Part shown: in pieces, positions 1-8,823 of the stretch | How positions within the stretch are numbered: position 1 is the first letter of the stretch | How the letters are laid out: each line of letters begins with the position of its first letter | Source of the DNA: Nitrosospira sp. Nsp2 | Lineage (GTDB): Bacteria; Pseudomonadota; Gammaproteobacteria; Burkholderiales; Nitrosomonadaceae | Assembly (NCBI RefSeq): GCF_003050965.1 | Contig: NZ_QAOU01000002.1 | Span: 310,001 to 374,000, forward strand | Length of the DNA stretch: 64,000 nt | Direction of reading: 5' to 3' | Position numbers and translations under genes: made by a program | Notes under the pieces: generated by a model | The model's database searches: none | Told to the model about the DNA's origin: nothing | Seen by the model: the letters and a program-made list of their open reading frames with translations, nothing else

Positions 1-53
1 CTTGGCATGACAAAGGGGCGGAATGCAAACATCACGAACAAGGGAGATGGAAA

Positions 54-827
54 ATGATTAGCGGCCTGGGGGCATTTGCGGGCGGGCTATCCGACGGGAT
101 GCGCGTCGGCCAGGATATGAAATTACGGCAGCAATACGTCGATGAGCAGAAAAAAGCCAATGAGCGTGATGCGGAAGTGCATCAGGCGCGGATGGATGCG
201 CTTAACCTCTACAGGCTAAAGCGCAACCGGCTGAGGGCTGCCAATGATGAGATAACAGCCGGATGGGGTCTGCCTGCCCCGCAGCGAGCGCCACCCATCG
301 CGCCCGGGTTGAAGGACATATCAGCGAACGCACCAGTAATGAAACACCCGCGTGCCCCGGGGCTTTCCAGCGTGAACAAACGGCCTTCGCTCCCGGCAGT
401 TTCATCCGATGAAATAATCGGCAAACGGATGTTGACCGGCAACCTGCTGGAAGACCCGGATGAGCTGACGCGCATGGCAAGCATCTATAAGAAACATGGT
501 GTTCTGGACGAAATGGCTCCCTGGATGAACGAAGCCTATGGCGCAAAGAAAAGGGGTATTCCAGATGCGTTGCATCTATTGCTGAGTGGCGATGGCAAGG
601 GAGCGGCACAGGTCCTGAGAAACGGGGGAATAAAGCTCGCCGACGACCCCGTGCGCACCAATCCGGATGATCCGCTAAATAATAGCTGGAAATTCAGTTT
701 CGAAGATGGACGAGAACGAGATATTAATTTGAAGGGAATTGCAAGAAAGTTTTTCCCAAGTGACTATCTCTATCCTAACGGGATGAATAGCCCTTCTAAC
801 GAGGAATCGCTTACGCGATTCTATTAG
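54..827 (+). CDS. Hypothetical protein, phage-virion-like
   Basis: A 257-residue protein with a good Shine-Dalgarno (AGGGAGATGG) just before the ATG. The N-terminus is small and glycine-rich (GLGAFAGGLSDGM), followed by a charged, Gln/Lys/Glu-rich helical stretch at about residues 20-65 and a proline-rich linker at about 75-115. This build resembles internal virion or tail proteins of tailed phages, but I recognise no named family. It is the first gene of the window, so its upstream context is unknown. Its 3' end overlaps the convergent FkbM methyltransferase gene by 17 bp, which may mean that the C-terminus was replaced at an integration or deletion joint. A phage origin is inference only. 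Confidence 0.6.
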   Translation: MISGLGAFAGGLSDGMRVGQDMKLRQQYVDEQKKANERDAEVHQARMDALNLYRLKRNRLRAANDEITAGWGLPAPQRAPPIAPGLKDISANAPVMKHPRAPGLSSVNKRPSLPAVSSDEIIGKRMLTGNLLEDPDELTRMASIYKKHGVLDEMAPWMNEAYGAKKRGIPDALHLLLSGDGKGAAQVLRNGGIKLADDPVRTNPDDPLNNSWKFSFEDGRERDINLKGIARKFFPSDYLYPNGMNSPSNEESLTRFY

Positions 828-1665
828 ATATGCTAAAGATATTTTCTTTAACGTACACAAAATCCCGGTCCAATTTCGAAATCGCAGCTAGGAAAGTAAG
901 TGAAGTTCTTTCTTTCGGTAGCATCCAGTCATGTAGTTCAATAATCAACACGGGAAACCGATCGATCCATTCAGTATTCTTTGAGAACAGCTCGCTTTCA
1001 AATCCCTCAATGTCGATTTTTATTATGAAGGGCTCCAATTTCTTTGACTCTGCATCTTTAATAATGGAGTTGATAGAACGCATAGTTAAGTTTCCAGTGG
1101 GGTTTGCGGCAACTTGAAAGGCGTTATTGCCTAGTCCCACGTCGATTAGGGTCCCACGCGTGTCAGTACTTGCCACAGCTGCTTCATAAAACTCGACGCT
1201 CTGTGATGCATTGTTAATTCTCGCTTGTTGAATATTAGCTTTATCCGGCTCAATCGCAATAATGCTGGCGAAAGGATAGGTCTGAGAAAAATACTTCGTT
1301 GCTAATCCAATATTCGCGCCACAGTCGACAATTAGTGGAGAAATTCCTTTGCTCTCTAGAGTCTGGTAATACACATCAACCTCGTTTCTACGCCTCAGGT
1401 CCTTAAAACTATAATCATGATCTAAATAGATTTGTTTAGTTGTACACCAGTCAATCGCGTCTCTGATCTGAACAGTAAATATAGATTTTTTGTGACGATC
1501 AAACGCTAGCTGAACCTTGCAAAAGGGCGGAGAAATTAAAAGAAACCGCTTACGGCTAAAAAAAAAGTTTACAAAGCTCTTCGCCCATATTTTAGAAAAC
1601 TTTAGGATTGTGGCTGGCTCAAATAACGAGTAAGTGCACGGACGGGTATGCGTTGTTCTTAGCAT
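811..1665 (-). CDS. FkbM-family SAM-dependent methyltransferase
   Basis: A 284-residue protein with the two hallmarks of the FkbM fold: a SAM-binding motif I at about residues 112-122 (IVDCGANIGLA), an acidic end of strand 2 (AIEPDK at about 137-142), and the family motif KIDIEGFESELF at about 216-227. FkbM enzymes O-methylate sugars or polyketides; beside glycosyltransferases this one probably methylates a sugar of a surface glycan. The first 60 residues are rich in Phe, Lys and Arg and do not belong to the catalytic core. The gene is visibly AT-rich compared with the rest of the window, as is the next gene, suggesting transfer. Transcription runs towards the phage-like gene. Confidence 0.85.
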   Translation of the reverse strand: MLRTTHTRPCTYSLFEPATILKFSKIWAKSFVNFFFSRKRFLLISPPFCKVQLAFDRHKKSIFTVQIRDAIDWCTTKQIYLDHDYSFKDLRRRNEVDVYYQTLESKGISPLIVDCGANIGLATKYFSQTYPFASIIAIEPDKANIQQARINNASQSVEFYEAAVASTDTRGTLIDVGLGNNAFQVAANPTGNLTMRSINSIIKDAESKKLEPFIIKIDIEGFESELFSKNTEWIDRFPVLIIELHDWMLPKERTSLTFLAAISKLDRDFVYVKENIFSISNRIA

Positions 1666-1977
1666 AATTACTTATTTACGCGTGTTGCGTTAACGCGCCT
1701 CATTTTGAGCGGCTGATAATAGGTATCAAGGATTTTGCGAATGTTCGAGTAACGGAAGCTAAAATCCAATCTGAACCTCACCACAAGAATTTTATTGTGG
1801 CTATCTTAGCTCTTCTATTATAGGTGAATGCTCTAACAGAACTGTAGCTCTTCGTACATACCGATTCGATACCCAAGCAAAAGCTCGGGTGCTATTTTAT
1901 CGACGGTCTTTGTAGTTAAGGGTTACCCGCGATATTATCTGGAACGGGGTTCCCCGTGGCCCCAATCAGGCGGATAA
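1666..1977. other. AT-rich intergenic region between divergent genes
   Basis: About 310 bp between the divergent FkbM and GT2-GT4 genes, so it must hold both promoters. I see a small palindrome GCGTTAACGC at 1687-1696 and AT-rich stretches, but no convincing -35/-10 pair and no RNA gene. Confidence 0.3.
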
Positions 1978-4317
1978 ATGAGCCAAGCGATATCGAGTGC
2001 GCCTCACCATTGCCGCACTCGTTATTATTCGACAAAAGACATGCAAGTACATCAGCTAAACGAGGCCGGGCGCGGTGGGAGGCAAATTATCAGAGCCACG
2101 GCAAAATTCTTAGTAAAGCAATATGTATCGAATAACTGGATTCGTTATTGCTATGTCTTAGCTAAAGGCATTTCAACTAAAATCGTCATACCGGTACTTC
2201 CGATATTGCATGAACTGGTCTTCGAGAAACTGAAGCTGTATCTTAGAAAGCAGTATCTACACCGAGATCGCTCATGGCGTAATCCCGTCTCGGAAAGTAT
2301 CTATCAGGTTATCACATCTATTCCCGCCAACTTTAATCCCAAGGTCACAGTAATCGTACCAAGCTACAACGATGCTGGATCTCTACGGGAACGCCTTAAT
2401 TCGATTTACCAACAGACATTCTCCAATTTCGAGGTCATTCTCCTGGATGACGGTTCGACGGACAAGAGTAGAGATATTCTCGAAGAATATTGCCATCGCT
2501 ATCCCCGCATCACACGCTGTTCCTTTGAGGAAGAATCTGTTACTACCACTCAATGGGCACGGGGGATTCAACTGGCGCGAGGGGATTTAGTATGGATAGC
2601 TGAAACTGGTGATTACTGCTCCACGACCCTGCTGGCAGAGCTCGTGAAGTACTTTGCAAATGAGGCAGTAATGCTTGCTTACTGTAAAAATGAACTTGTC
2701 GATGGGAGATTTGATGAACCCGTGAATAGCTCGACGGAATATCCACACGAAGTGAATTTCGAGTTAGGGCCTGATCAATTTGTAATGTCAGCTCATAAGC
2801 TAGTAAATAAAGCGTGGTCGATCAAGAGTAACGTGCCAAAAATCAGTAGTACGATTTTTCGCCATCCGGGGAAACTGGAATTGCTGAATAACAAAAATTG
2901 GCGACGAATGAAAATATTTGGCGATTGGATATTTTATTTACACCTGATACGCGGAGGGCTGGTCGCCTTCTCTCCACAAGTTACTAATTATTCCCGGCTT
3001 CATCAGCATAACGCTTCTCAAGGTGCGTCGAGTACCCGTTGTTTGTACGAAGAGCAGGAGCAAGTCGCAAAAGCACTAATTACGTTGTATAAGTTGGAAA
3101 CACAGGTAGTAATACGCCAAACGCGTACTTTAAAATCGTCGTGGCGTACTTTTCATATGGATTGCTCAGAGGATTCATTTATTAGACGCTATGACGACGA
3201 GTGGATCCAGAAGGCGGTATTGGAGCGGAAGCCTAATTTACTCATGGCCTCTTTCGCTTTAACAGCAGGCGGGGGAGAAACCTTTCCCATCCAGCTCGCC
3301 AACCTGCTAAAGATCGCTGGTTATGGTATTACTTTCCTAAATTGCCACAAAGCCCCTACCGAAGTCGGAGTGAGGCGCATGTTGCTTCCAACTATCCCCC
3401 TACTAGAACTTGATACGCTTTCGAAGCTTGCCACAGTAATTGATGATATGGGTATTGAACTTGTGCACTCACACCATTCATGGGTTGACGTGTGTGTTTC
3501 CTATTTTCTCGAAGACCATTCCGATGTTCAATTGGTAGTAACCTCTCACGGCATATATGAGATGACCCCTCCCGCCGTGTTGGCTCAGATTTTTCCACTG
3601 CTAAGAAAGAGAGTGAACAAGTTTGTGTATTTAACGGATAAAAACCTTCCGGTATTTAAATCTCATCAATTTGATACCGATTGCTTCGTTAAAATTGGTA
3701 ACGCCTTGGACATAATTCCGGTAACGCCTGTCTCTCGTGAGACATTCGGTGTCTCCGAAGAAGCATTCCTAATTTGCTTGGTGAGCAGGGCTATTCCTGA
3801 AAAAGGATGGGAGGAGGCGATCGAAACCGTAAAATTAGCACGTGAAATCAGCCAGAGAGATATTCATCTGCTGCTAATCGGTGCAGGACCGGAATACGAG
3901 CGACTTAAGCCTTTAACGGAGGATAAGTTTGTACATTTCCTAGGCTTTAGAGCGAATGTGCGCGATTATTTCGCAGCGTCCGATTTAGGCTTCCTGCCTT
4001 CGCGCTATCCAGCAGAAAGCTTTCCTCTTGTATTAATCGAATGCCTTCATTCGAACCGCCCGATATTGGCGAGTAACCTAGGGGAAATTGAAAACATGTT
4101 ATCAACCAGTAAAGGCCGCGCTGGAACTGTGTTTGACCTTAACAACTGGAATATTCCCATTACGGAGGTCGCTAGACTTATAGTTGAGTACGTTGAAAAC
4201 ACCGAGCTGTACCGTAATCACTTGTATCAAGTACCTGAAGCGGTTTCTAAATTCAACCCATTGACCTTACGTGAGAAATATGAAGCGGTTTACCTCGAGC
4301 TAATAAAAGAAGGCTAA
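1978..4317 (+). CDS. Two-domain glycosyltransferase (GT2 + GT4)
   Basis: A 779-residue fusion of two glycosyltransferases. Residues about 121-350 form a GT2 (GT-A fold) domain: it opens with PKVTVIVPSYND and has the nucleotide-binding LLDDGSTD at about 155-162. Residues about 418-770 form a GT4 (GT-B fold) domain, with a glycine-rich acceptor loop (TAGGGETFP), a donor-domain strand LICLVSRAIPEKGWEEA, and the E-x7-E-like segment SFPLVLIECLHSNRPI. Two domains in one chain suggest consecutive sugar transfers in a capsule or O-antigen. The start at 1978 has only a weak SD (AGGCGG); an in-frame ATG at 2041 is possible. Low GC relative to most of the window suggests acquisition with the adjacent FkbM gene. 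Confidence 0.85.
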   Translation: MSQAISSAPHHCRTRYYSTKDMQVHQLNEAGRGGRQIIRATAKFLVKQYVSNNWIRYCYVLAKGISTKIVIPVLPILHELVFEKLKLYLRKQYLHRDRSWRNPVSESIYQVITSIPANFNPKVTVIVPSYNDAGSLRERLNSIYQQTFSNFEVILLDDGSTDKSRDILEEYCHRYPRITRCSFEEESVTTTQWARGIQLARGDLVWIAETGDYCSTTLLAELVKYFANEAVMLAYCKNELVDGRFDEPVNSSTEYPHEVNFELGPDQFVMSAHKLVNKAWSIKSNVPKISSTIFRHPGKLELLNNKNWRRMKIFGDWIFYLHLIRGGLVAFSPQVTNYSRLHQHNASQGASSTRCLYEEQEQVAKALITLYKLETQVVIRQTRTLKSSWRTFHMDCSEDSFIRRYDDEWIQKAVLERKPNLLMASFALTAGGGETFPIQLANLLKIAGYGITFLNCHKAPTEVGVRRMLLPTIPLLELDTLSKLATVIDDMGIELVHSHHSWVDVCVSYFLEDHSDVQLVVTSHGIYEMTPPAVLAQIFPLLRKRVNKFVYLTDKNLPVFKSHQFDTDCFVKIGNALDIIPVTPVSRETFGVSEEAFLICLVSRAIPEKGWEEAIETVKLAREISQRDIHLLLIGAGPEYERLKPLTEDKFVHFLGFRANVRDYFAASDLGFLPSRYPAESFPLVLIECLHSNRPILASNLGEIENMLSTSKGRAGTVFDLNNWNIPITEVARLIVEYVENTELYRNHLYQVPEAVSKFNPLTLREKYEAVYLELIKEG

Positions 4318-4408
4318 CCTCTACCATCGTGCCCTTTCCGGTAAACTAGGATTTTCCACGACAAGGCCTAATAAATAAAACAGAGAGTATTTATACCAGT
4401 GTCTCGTT

Positions 4409-5365
4409 TTATCGGAATAAATCTTTGAGAAAGCTTCCCCATCCATACGCGTACCGATGATATCGGTATGCAATTAGCCCTTGTAGAGCAATGGGCAGGC
4501 GCCGCCATCGGGCGTCCGGTAGTGTGGCACGGGCGCGAAGAAGGTTTACAACCTCCGTGAAAAGGTAAATCCGCTGCGCCCCCGTCGGAAAGCGGTCTGC
4601 AAATTCCAAGAGACGTGCTTGGGCTGTTTCATACAACAACACTCGCGGTCCATAAATGTCAGCAACGGTTTTATCCCTGTTTCTGCCAGGGCGCGGTATG
4701 CCGATTTGGTTATGGCCGTGCTGCCGATAGGCAATAAGTGGAATTGGCAATGCAACTAAGTGAGATGAGGCACCGATGAGCAGAGCGATCCACGCATCGT
4801 GCCATGTGGGTGGCATCGGCAGCACGAAATCGCGAAAGCTGGAACGAAACGCCATGGTTGCGCCAGTAGCCACCGGATGCCTCAGCAGCACGCCAAGCGC
4901 GTCGCCTGCCGCCAACTGTGCCTGCTCTTCAGATTTGAATCTGAAGAATCGCCATAACCGAGACCCCAGCGGTTGTAAATTTTCATCAACCACGTCTGCA
5001 TCCGTGAATACCGCGCCGGCTTCCGGTGTGCTGATGAAAACCCCTTCAATAGTCTCGGCCTTGTTTGGATACCAAACATCGTCCTGGTCGCAAAGAAAGA
5101 TAATATCTCCCTTACATTCCGCTATCGCTAGCTCGAAGTTGCGTGTGCTACCGAGGCGCTCATGCTGGATAAACCGGACTGGGAATGGTACACGCTGTGC
5201 GAAATCATAGACAATGGCAGGAGTTGAATCAGTTGACGCATCATCGGAGATTATCAATTCGTCTGGCAGTCGCGTCTGACGTGCGATACTGTCGAGTTGC
5301 TCGCCGATGTAGCGTTCTCCATTATAGCTAGCGAGAGCGACGGACAATGAGAGCTGTGCGGTCAT
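4409..5365 (-). CDS. GT2 family glycosyltransferase
   Basis: A 318-residue GT-A enzyme. It opens with SLSVALASYNGERYI, the usual first strand of GT2 proteins, followed by IISDDASTDST at about residues 38-48 (UDP-sugar binding) and FLCDQDDVW at about 90-98, the D-x-D region that holds the metal. A histidine-containing YRQHGHNQIG near residue 210 is typical of the rhamnosyltransferase-like subgroup. No membrane segment is visible except weak hydrophobicity in the middle. It is the last gene of the minus-strand polysaccharide cluster; the substrate sugar cannot be told from sequence. Confidence 0.88.
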   Translation of the reverse strand: MTAQLSLSVALASYNGERYIGEQLDSIARQTRLPDELIISDDASTDSTPAIVYDFAQRVPFPVRFIQHERLGSTRNFELAIAECKGDIIFLCDQDDVWYPNKAETIEGVFISTPEAGAVFTDADVVDENLQPLGSRLWRFFRFKSEEQAQLAAGDALGVLLRHPVATGATMAFRSSFRDFVLPMPPTWHDAWIALLIGASSHLVALPIPLIAYRQHGHNQIGIPRPGRNRDKTVADIYGPRVLLYETAQARLLEFADRFPTGAQRIYLFTEVVNLLRARATLPDARWRRLPIALQGLIAYRYHRYAYGWGSFLKDLFR

Positions 5366-5483
5366 TTTCTGACTACCGAGTGACTCCGGTGCCCCTGTAA
5401 GGGTGTAAACCGTTGGATTAACGAAAGTATTAATCGTACAAGTATCACTGTGGTGTTTTGCTGTGAAAAGGCTACAAGAGCGA

Positions 5484-6653
5484 TCAAGCCGACGTTCTTT
5501 CTTTCGTCAGTATACCTTTGAAAAGATCAAGCATCTCGCTGGCATAACGCTCCTGAGTAAACCTTCCCACGGCCCAGTCATTAGCAGCTTGACCTAGTTT
5601 CAATCGAGCTTGCGGATTCTGGTACAAATACTGTATTTTTTCGGCAAGCTCAACATGATTGCCGCGCTCATACAGAAGACCGGTTTCCCCATCGTGAATT
5701 TGTTCCATTGTGCCGCCGCTAGCACTCGCTATCACGGCCTTGCGCGCTAACATCGCCTCTATCATAACTCGGGCAAAAGCTTCCCAGCGCGAACACATCA
5801 GCACGACGTCGGTTCCCTGGATAAGCCGTGTGGGGTCATTTACGTACCCTGTGAATGTGACCCGGTGCTCCAGACCGTAATCTTTTACCTGGTTGCGCAG
5901 GGCAGTTGTGAAGAGGCTATCTCCATCGCCCACTATTAATAGGTGAGCGTCGATCCCTCTACGGACAATTTCAGACAGGGCTTTAATGGCCTCGTCCTGT
6001 CCCTTCCAGGGTTGCAAAGAACCGACGATTGCGCATTTGAAAACATTTGTATCCAAAGTCGGATAATGTATTCCCCCGATCTCGTCTTGCGATAAACCCG
6101 CGCCCGAAGTTATCGACTGATAAACGACGCGGAGCCTATCCCGTCTGATATAGCGCGAATAATCATCGGCGACTGCGTGGGAAACCGCGACAATACGTGT
6201 TGACAAGCGATCTATCAGGCGCATTGATAAGCGAATTCCCAGGTCGAACGTGATTCTGGAGTCGCGATACGGGGACTCGTGAAGGTGCCAGACGTGCGGC
6301 TTGCGTGCCAACCACGCGGCAAAGGCACCCGTACTGATCGCAACGGTATTGGTAACCACCACATCACAACGCCACCGCCTCAGCATTATCGCGATCCGGG
6401 TGGCTGCTGCCAAGCCTCCGAGAGTGCGCAAAGCACGACGTGGAAGCGATTTTCCCCTCAACTTCCACCACCATGGATAGCTCACCACGCGCCAATCGAT
6501 ATCCAGCTTGTCCAGTTCTGGCACGAGCGGACCTTTTTCTGGCACGAACACCAGGCATTGAACATTTAACGTGCTCAAGCCTTTCAACAGCTCAAGCAGC
6601 GCAAGTTCGGCGCCGTTTCGTGCGGCGGTATGAGATATGAAGCAGATCCGCAT
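5484..6653 (-). CDS. GT4 family glycosyltransferase
   Basis: I set the start at 6653, giving 389 residues that begin MRICFISHTAARNGAEL, the classical first strand and glycine loop of GT4 enzymes, preceded by GAGGAACGGGG. A longer frame reaches 6920 but would overlap the next gene by 131 bp and adds 89 residues with no domain character. The donor domain shows CAIVGSLQPWKGQDEAIKAL, LLIVGDGD and the sugar-nucleotide motif RWEAFARVMIEAMLARKAVIA with the two glutamates of E-x7-E. It lies between the GT2 gene and the O-antigen ligase on one strand, and probably adds one sugar to the same glycan. Confidence 0.88.
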   Translation of the reverse strand: MRICFISHTAARNGAELALLELLKGLSTLNVQCLVFVPEKGPLVPELDKLDIDWRVVSYPWWWKLRGKSLPRRALRTLGGLAAATRIAIMLRRWRCDVVVTNTVAISTGAFAAWLARKPHVWHLHESPYRDSRITFDLGIRLSMRLIDRLSTRIVAVSHAVADDYSRYIRRDRLRVVYQSITSGAGLSQDEIGGIHYPTLDTNVFKCAIVGSLQPWKGQDEAIKALSEIVRRGIDAHLLIVGDGDSLFTTALRNQVKDYGLEHRVTFTGYVNDPTRLIQGTDVVLMCSRWEAFARVMIEAMLARKAVIASASGGTMEQIHDGETGLLYERGNHVELAEKIQYLYQNPQARLKLGQAANDWAVGRFTQERYASEMLDLFKGILTKERTSA

Positions 6654-6789
6654 TAATCCCCGTTCCTCTGCATCATCAGGCAGGCGCAGCCAGCTTCGGT
6701 TCCAGCTCCGTGCCAATTCCGGGCGTAATCGTTGTACTTGGCATATTCTGTCGCTAGTTGCTTGCGGCTGGGCGTAAAGATCATGTCTG

Positions 6790-8127
6790 TCAGCTATCCG
6801 AACGAGTGAAGGGCTGGGAGGCATCCCCATTCCATCTTTGCCAGGCGATGCTAACGGCGGTAAGGACAAGGAGCAGGTAAAAAGTTTGCCGGAAGAAAAC
6901 CAGGTTGTCTGTCGTGCCACAAAGAAAAATAAAGCAGACGAGAGCGGCGCCTAATGAAGCCATTCGATGCAGGCTGAACGTTTTGTACCAGCTCCATAAT
7001 AAATACGCATAAGCCGCAAGCCCGAGCACGCCCAGATGCATTCCAATTTCGATCCAGTCACTGTGGTAATGAAGGATATCCTCGTGGAACGCCCGCAAGT
7101 CTTTGTAAATGCCGCCTTTGTATGTCTCCACATTTTTTTCGAAATACTTTACCGCCGCGCCTGTGCCGTGCCCCAAAAAGGGCCGCTCGGCGATTCCATG
7201 CAGGCCGATATCCCAGAGAGCGAGCCTGTATCCAATACTGGTGCTGAAGTTTCCGGCCCTGGATAACTCGATGTCATTCCTGGCCTGAGCGAGCCTTTCG
7301 TGAAAATTGCTGCTGTTGTAGGCAAAAGCTGCGAGTATCGCGGCCAGCAATGCCATTACGGCGAGAAAAGTCTTGATCTCCCGCTTGTGTAGCAAAAAAA
7401 GTAAAATTGACGATGAAATAATTGTGGCGATAAGAATTCCGCGTGCGCTCTGATTAAACTGGAGAAAGAGCAAGAGGATTGCGAACAGCCAAAACGCTAT
7501 GTTGGTCTTTTTATTCGCGCTGCGGCCGGCAAGATAAAAAGCCACGATTGCTCCGATCCCTAATATCGAGGAAAAGTGCAGGTAGAGCATTCCAAGCGGC
7601 GGAACCCCTTGCGTGCCGACAATGAGCCACTGATAAATGCCCATCGCCACCGCGCCAAAATAACCTGCCAGCAAGCCCGCTATCGCCCAGCGCAGCCGTT
7701 TTTTATTCAAAAGCGCTAGATAGGGGATGAAAACCAGAAACGCGAAATATCGCCGCCAGACTTTAAATCCTGCCTTAGGCTCGTCGCTCCACAGTATTCC
7801 AAGCGCAAGGACGACACAGAGAGCGAGAAGGGCGACAACCAGCGGTTCCTTCATCGTCTCCTTGAAACGGCCCAGGCCGCCATCCAGTATCCAGACCAGG
7901 GGAAGAAGGTAGTAGGCATAAAAGCTCAGCCCTTTGTACCAGAGGGCAATGCCGAAGAACAGCAGCGCAAACTTTGCCAGCGCGTCGCGGAACGCGTCGA
8001 CCCCGTGCAAGGGAACGGGAGGATGGGCGAAAATTGCCACCTTCAAAAGGCAGGGGGAATCATAAGTGCCGGTATAATAACCTATATATGGCGAGGGAGA
8101 TCGGGCGACGACGAGGCATGTGAACAT
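6790..8127 (-). CDS. O-antigen ligase / Wzy-type polymerase
   Basis: A 445-residue polytopic inner-membrane protein with about 10-12 hydrophobic segments. It carries the Wzy_C / WaaL signature: NQSARGILIA after a transmembrane helix, and a large periplasmic loop with YRLALWDIGLHGIAERPFLGHGTGA, where the Arg and the catalytic-type His regions lie. Such proteins polymerise O-antigen units or attach glycan to lipid A core or to proteins; sequence alone does not tell which. The first 30 residues are poorly hydrophobic, so the true start may be a GTG near codon 28. It is probably first in the minus-strand operon leading into the GT4 and GT2 genes. Confidence 0.85.
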   Translation of the reverse strand: MFTCLVVARSPSPYIGYYTGTYDSPCLLKVAIFAHPPVPLHGVDAFRDALAKFALLFFGIALWYKGLSFYAYYLLPLVWILDGGLGRFKETMKEPLVVALLALCVVLALGILWSDEPKAGFKVWRRYFAFLVFIPYLALLNKKRLRWAIAGLLAGYFGAVAMGIYQWLIVGTQGVPPLGMLYLHFSSILGIGAIVAFYLAGRSANKKTNIAFWLFAILLLFLQFNQSARGILIATIISSSILLFLLHKREIKTFLAVMALLAAILAAFAYNSSNFHERLAQARNDIELSRAGNFSTSIGYRLALWDIGLHGIAERPFLGHGTGAAVKYFEKNVETYKGGIYKDLRAFHEDILHYHSDWIEIGMHLGVLGLAAYAYLLWSWYKTFSLHRMASLGAALVCFIFLCGTTDNLVFFRQTFYLLLVLTAVSIAWQRWNGDASQPFTRSDS

Positions 8128-8279
8128 TAGATGGAAAAAGGCCTCGTTTTTGGTGCGTGGCTAAAATAGAAGGAGAGGGCGCCTGTTGCCGTTCGATCCT
8201 TTCACGCACCGACTCAAAGTCGGGTTTTGGCGCCCCGATAGGTTAAAATGGCTAAAACCACCTAAAAGGAGGATCTATC

Positions 8280-8690
8280 ATGAGACCGGTTATTTTTGTT
8301 GCCGCATTATTTGGATATGCTGCGGCATTCACGGCCCAGGCCGGCGTCCTCGGTCCGGAAGGATGGGCGCCAACCGGGTGTGGAGCATTGCCGCAGAAAC
8401 CCATCATCGATTCGAGCACTGCGGAGGCGTTCAACAAAAGCATCGGCACAATCAATGAGTGGCAGAAGCAGCTACAGGCGTATCACGACTGCATGGTGAA
8501 AGAGGCGAATGCCGACAGCACAGCAGTTAATAAGGGGGCAACCGCTGAACAGGCGCGGATAAACGAAGCTATCGAAAAAGTAAACCAGGATGCCACCGCC
8601 GGCAGGCAAAAAGTAGAACGCAGCTCTTCTTCTCCCTCTCCTGTCTTAGTTCCGCCCGCGGGAACCATGCCCGGCGGTCAGGGCTATTAG
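8280..8690 (+). CDS. Small secreted protein of unknown function
   Basis: A 136-residue protein. A near-perfect SD (AAAAGGAGGA at 8264-8273) fixes the ATG at 8280. Residues 1-21 are a Sec signal peptide with probable cleavage after AQA. The mature part has two cysteines (GCGAL and YHDCMV) that may form a disulfide, a helical segment from about 50 to 105 rich in Gln, Glu and Ala, and a Ser/Pro/Gly-rich tail. I recognise no family. It stands alone between the polysaccharide cluster and the TonB receptor, and is likely periplasmic. Confidence 0.65.
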   Translation: MRPVIFVAALFGYAAAFTAQAGVLGPEGWAPTGCGALPQKPIIDSSTAEAFNKSIGTINEWQKQLQAYHDCMVKEANADSTAVNKGATAEQARINEAIEKVNQDATAGRQKVERSSSSPSPVLVPPAGTMPGGQGY

Positions 8691-8823
8691 AGCGATAATA
8701 TAGCGGTATCTGAATAGCAAAGACGCCCATCGGGGTCCGTTTTACGGCTTTCATGGAGTTCAGCGAGTTGAGTTACCGTAGCCAACTGTAGTTTCGAAAA
8801 GGGGGTTGAGCGCGCCCCGTTCG

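Noticed and set aside
6654-6920. Upstream extension of the GT4 gene
   Set aside because: It would overlap the O-antigen ligase gene by 131 bp, and the canonical GT4 first strand starts at 6653.
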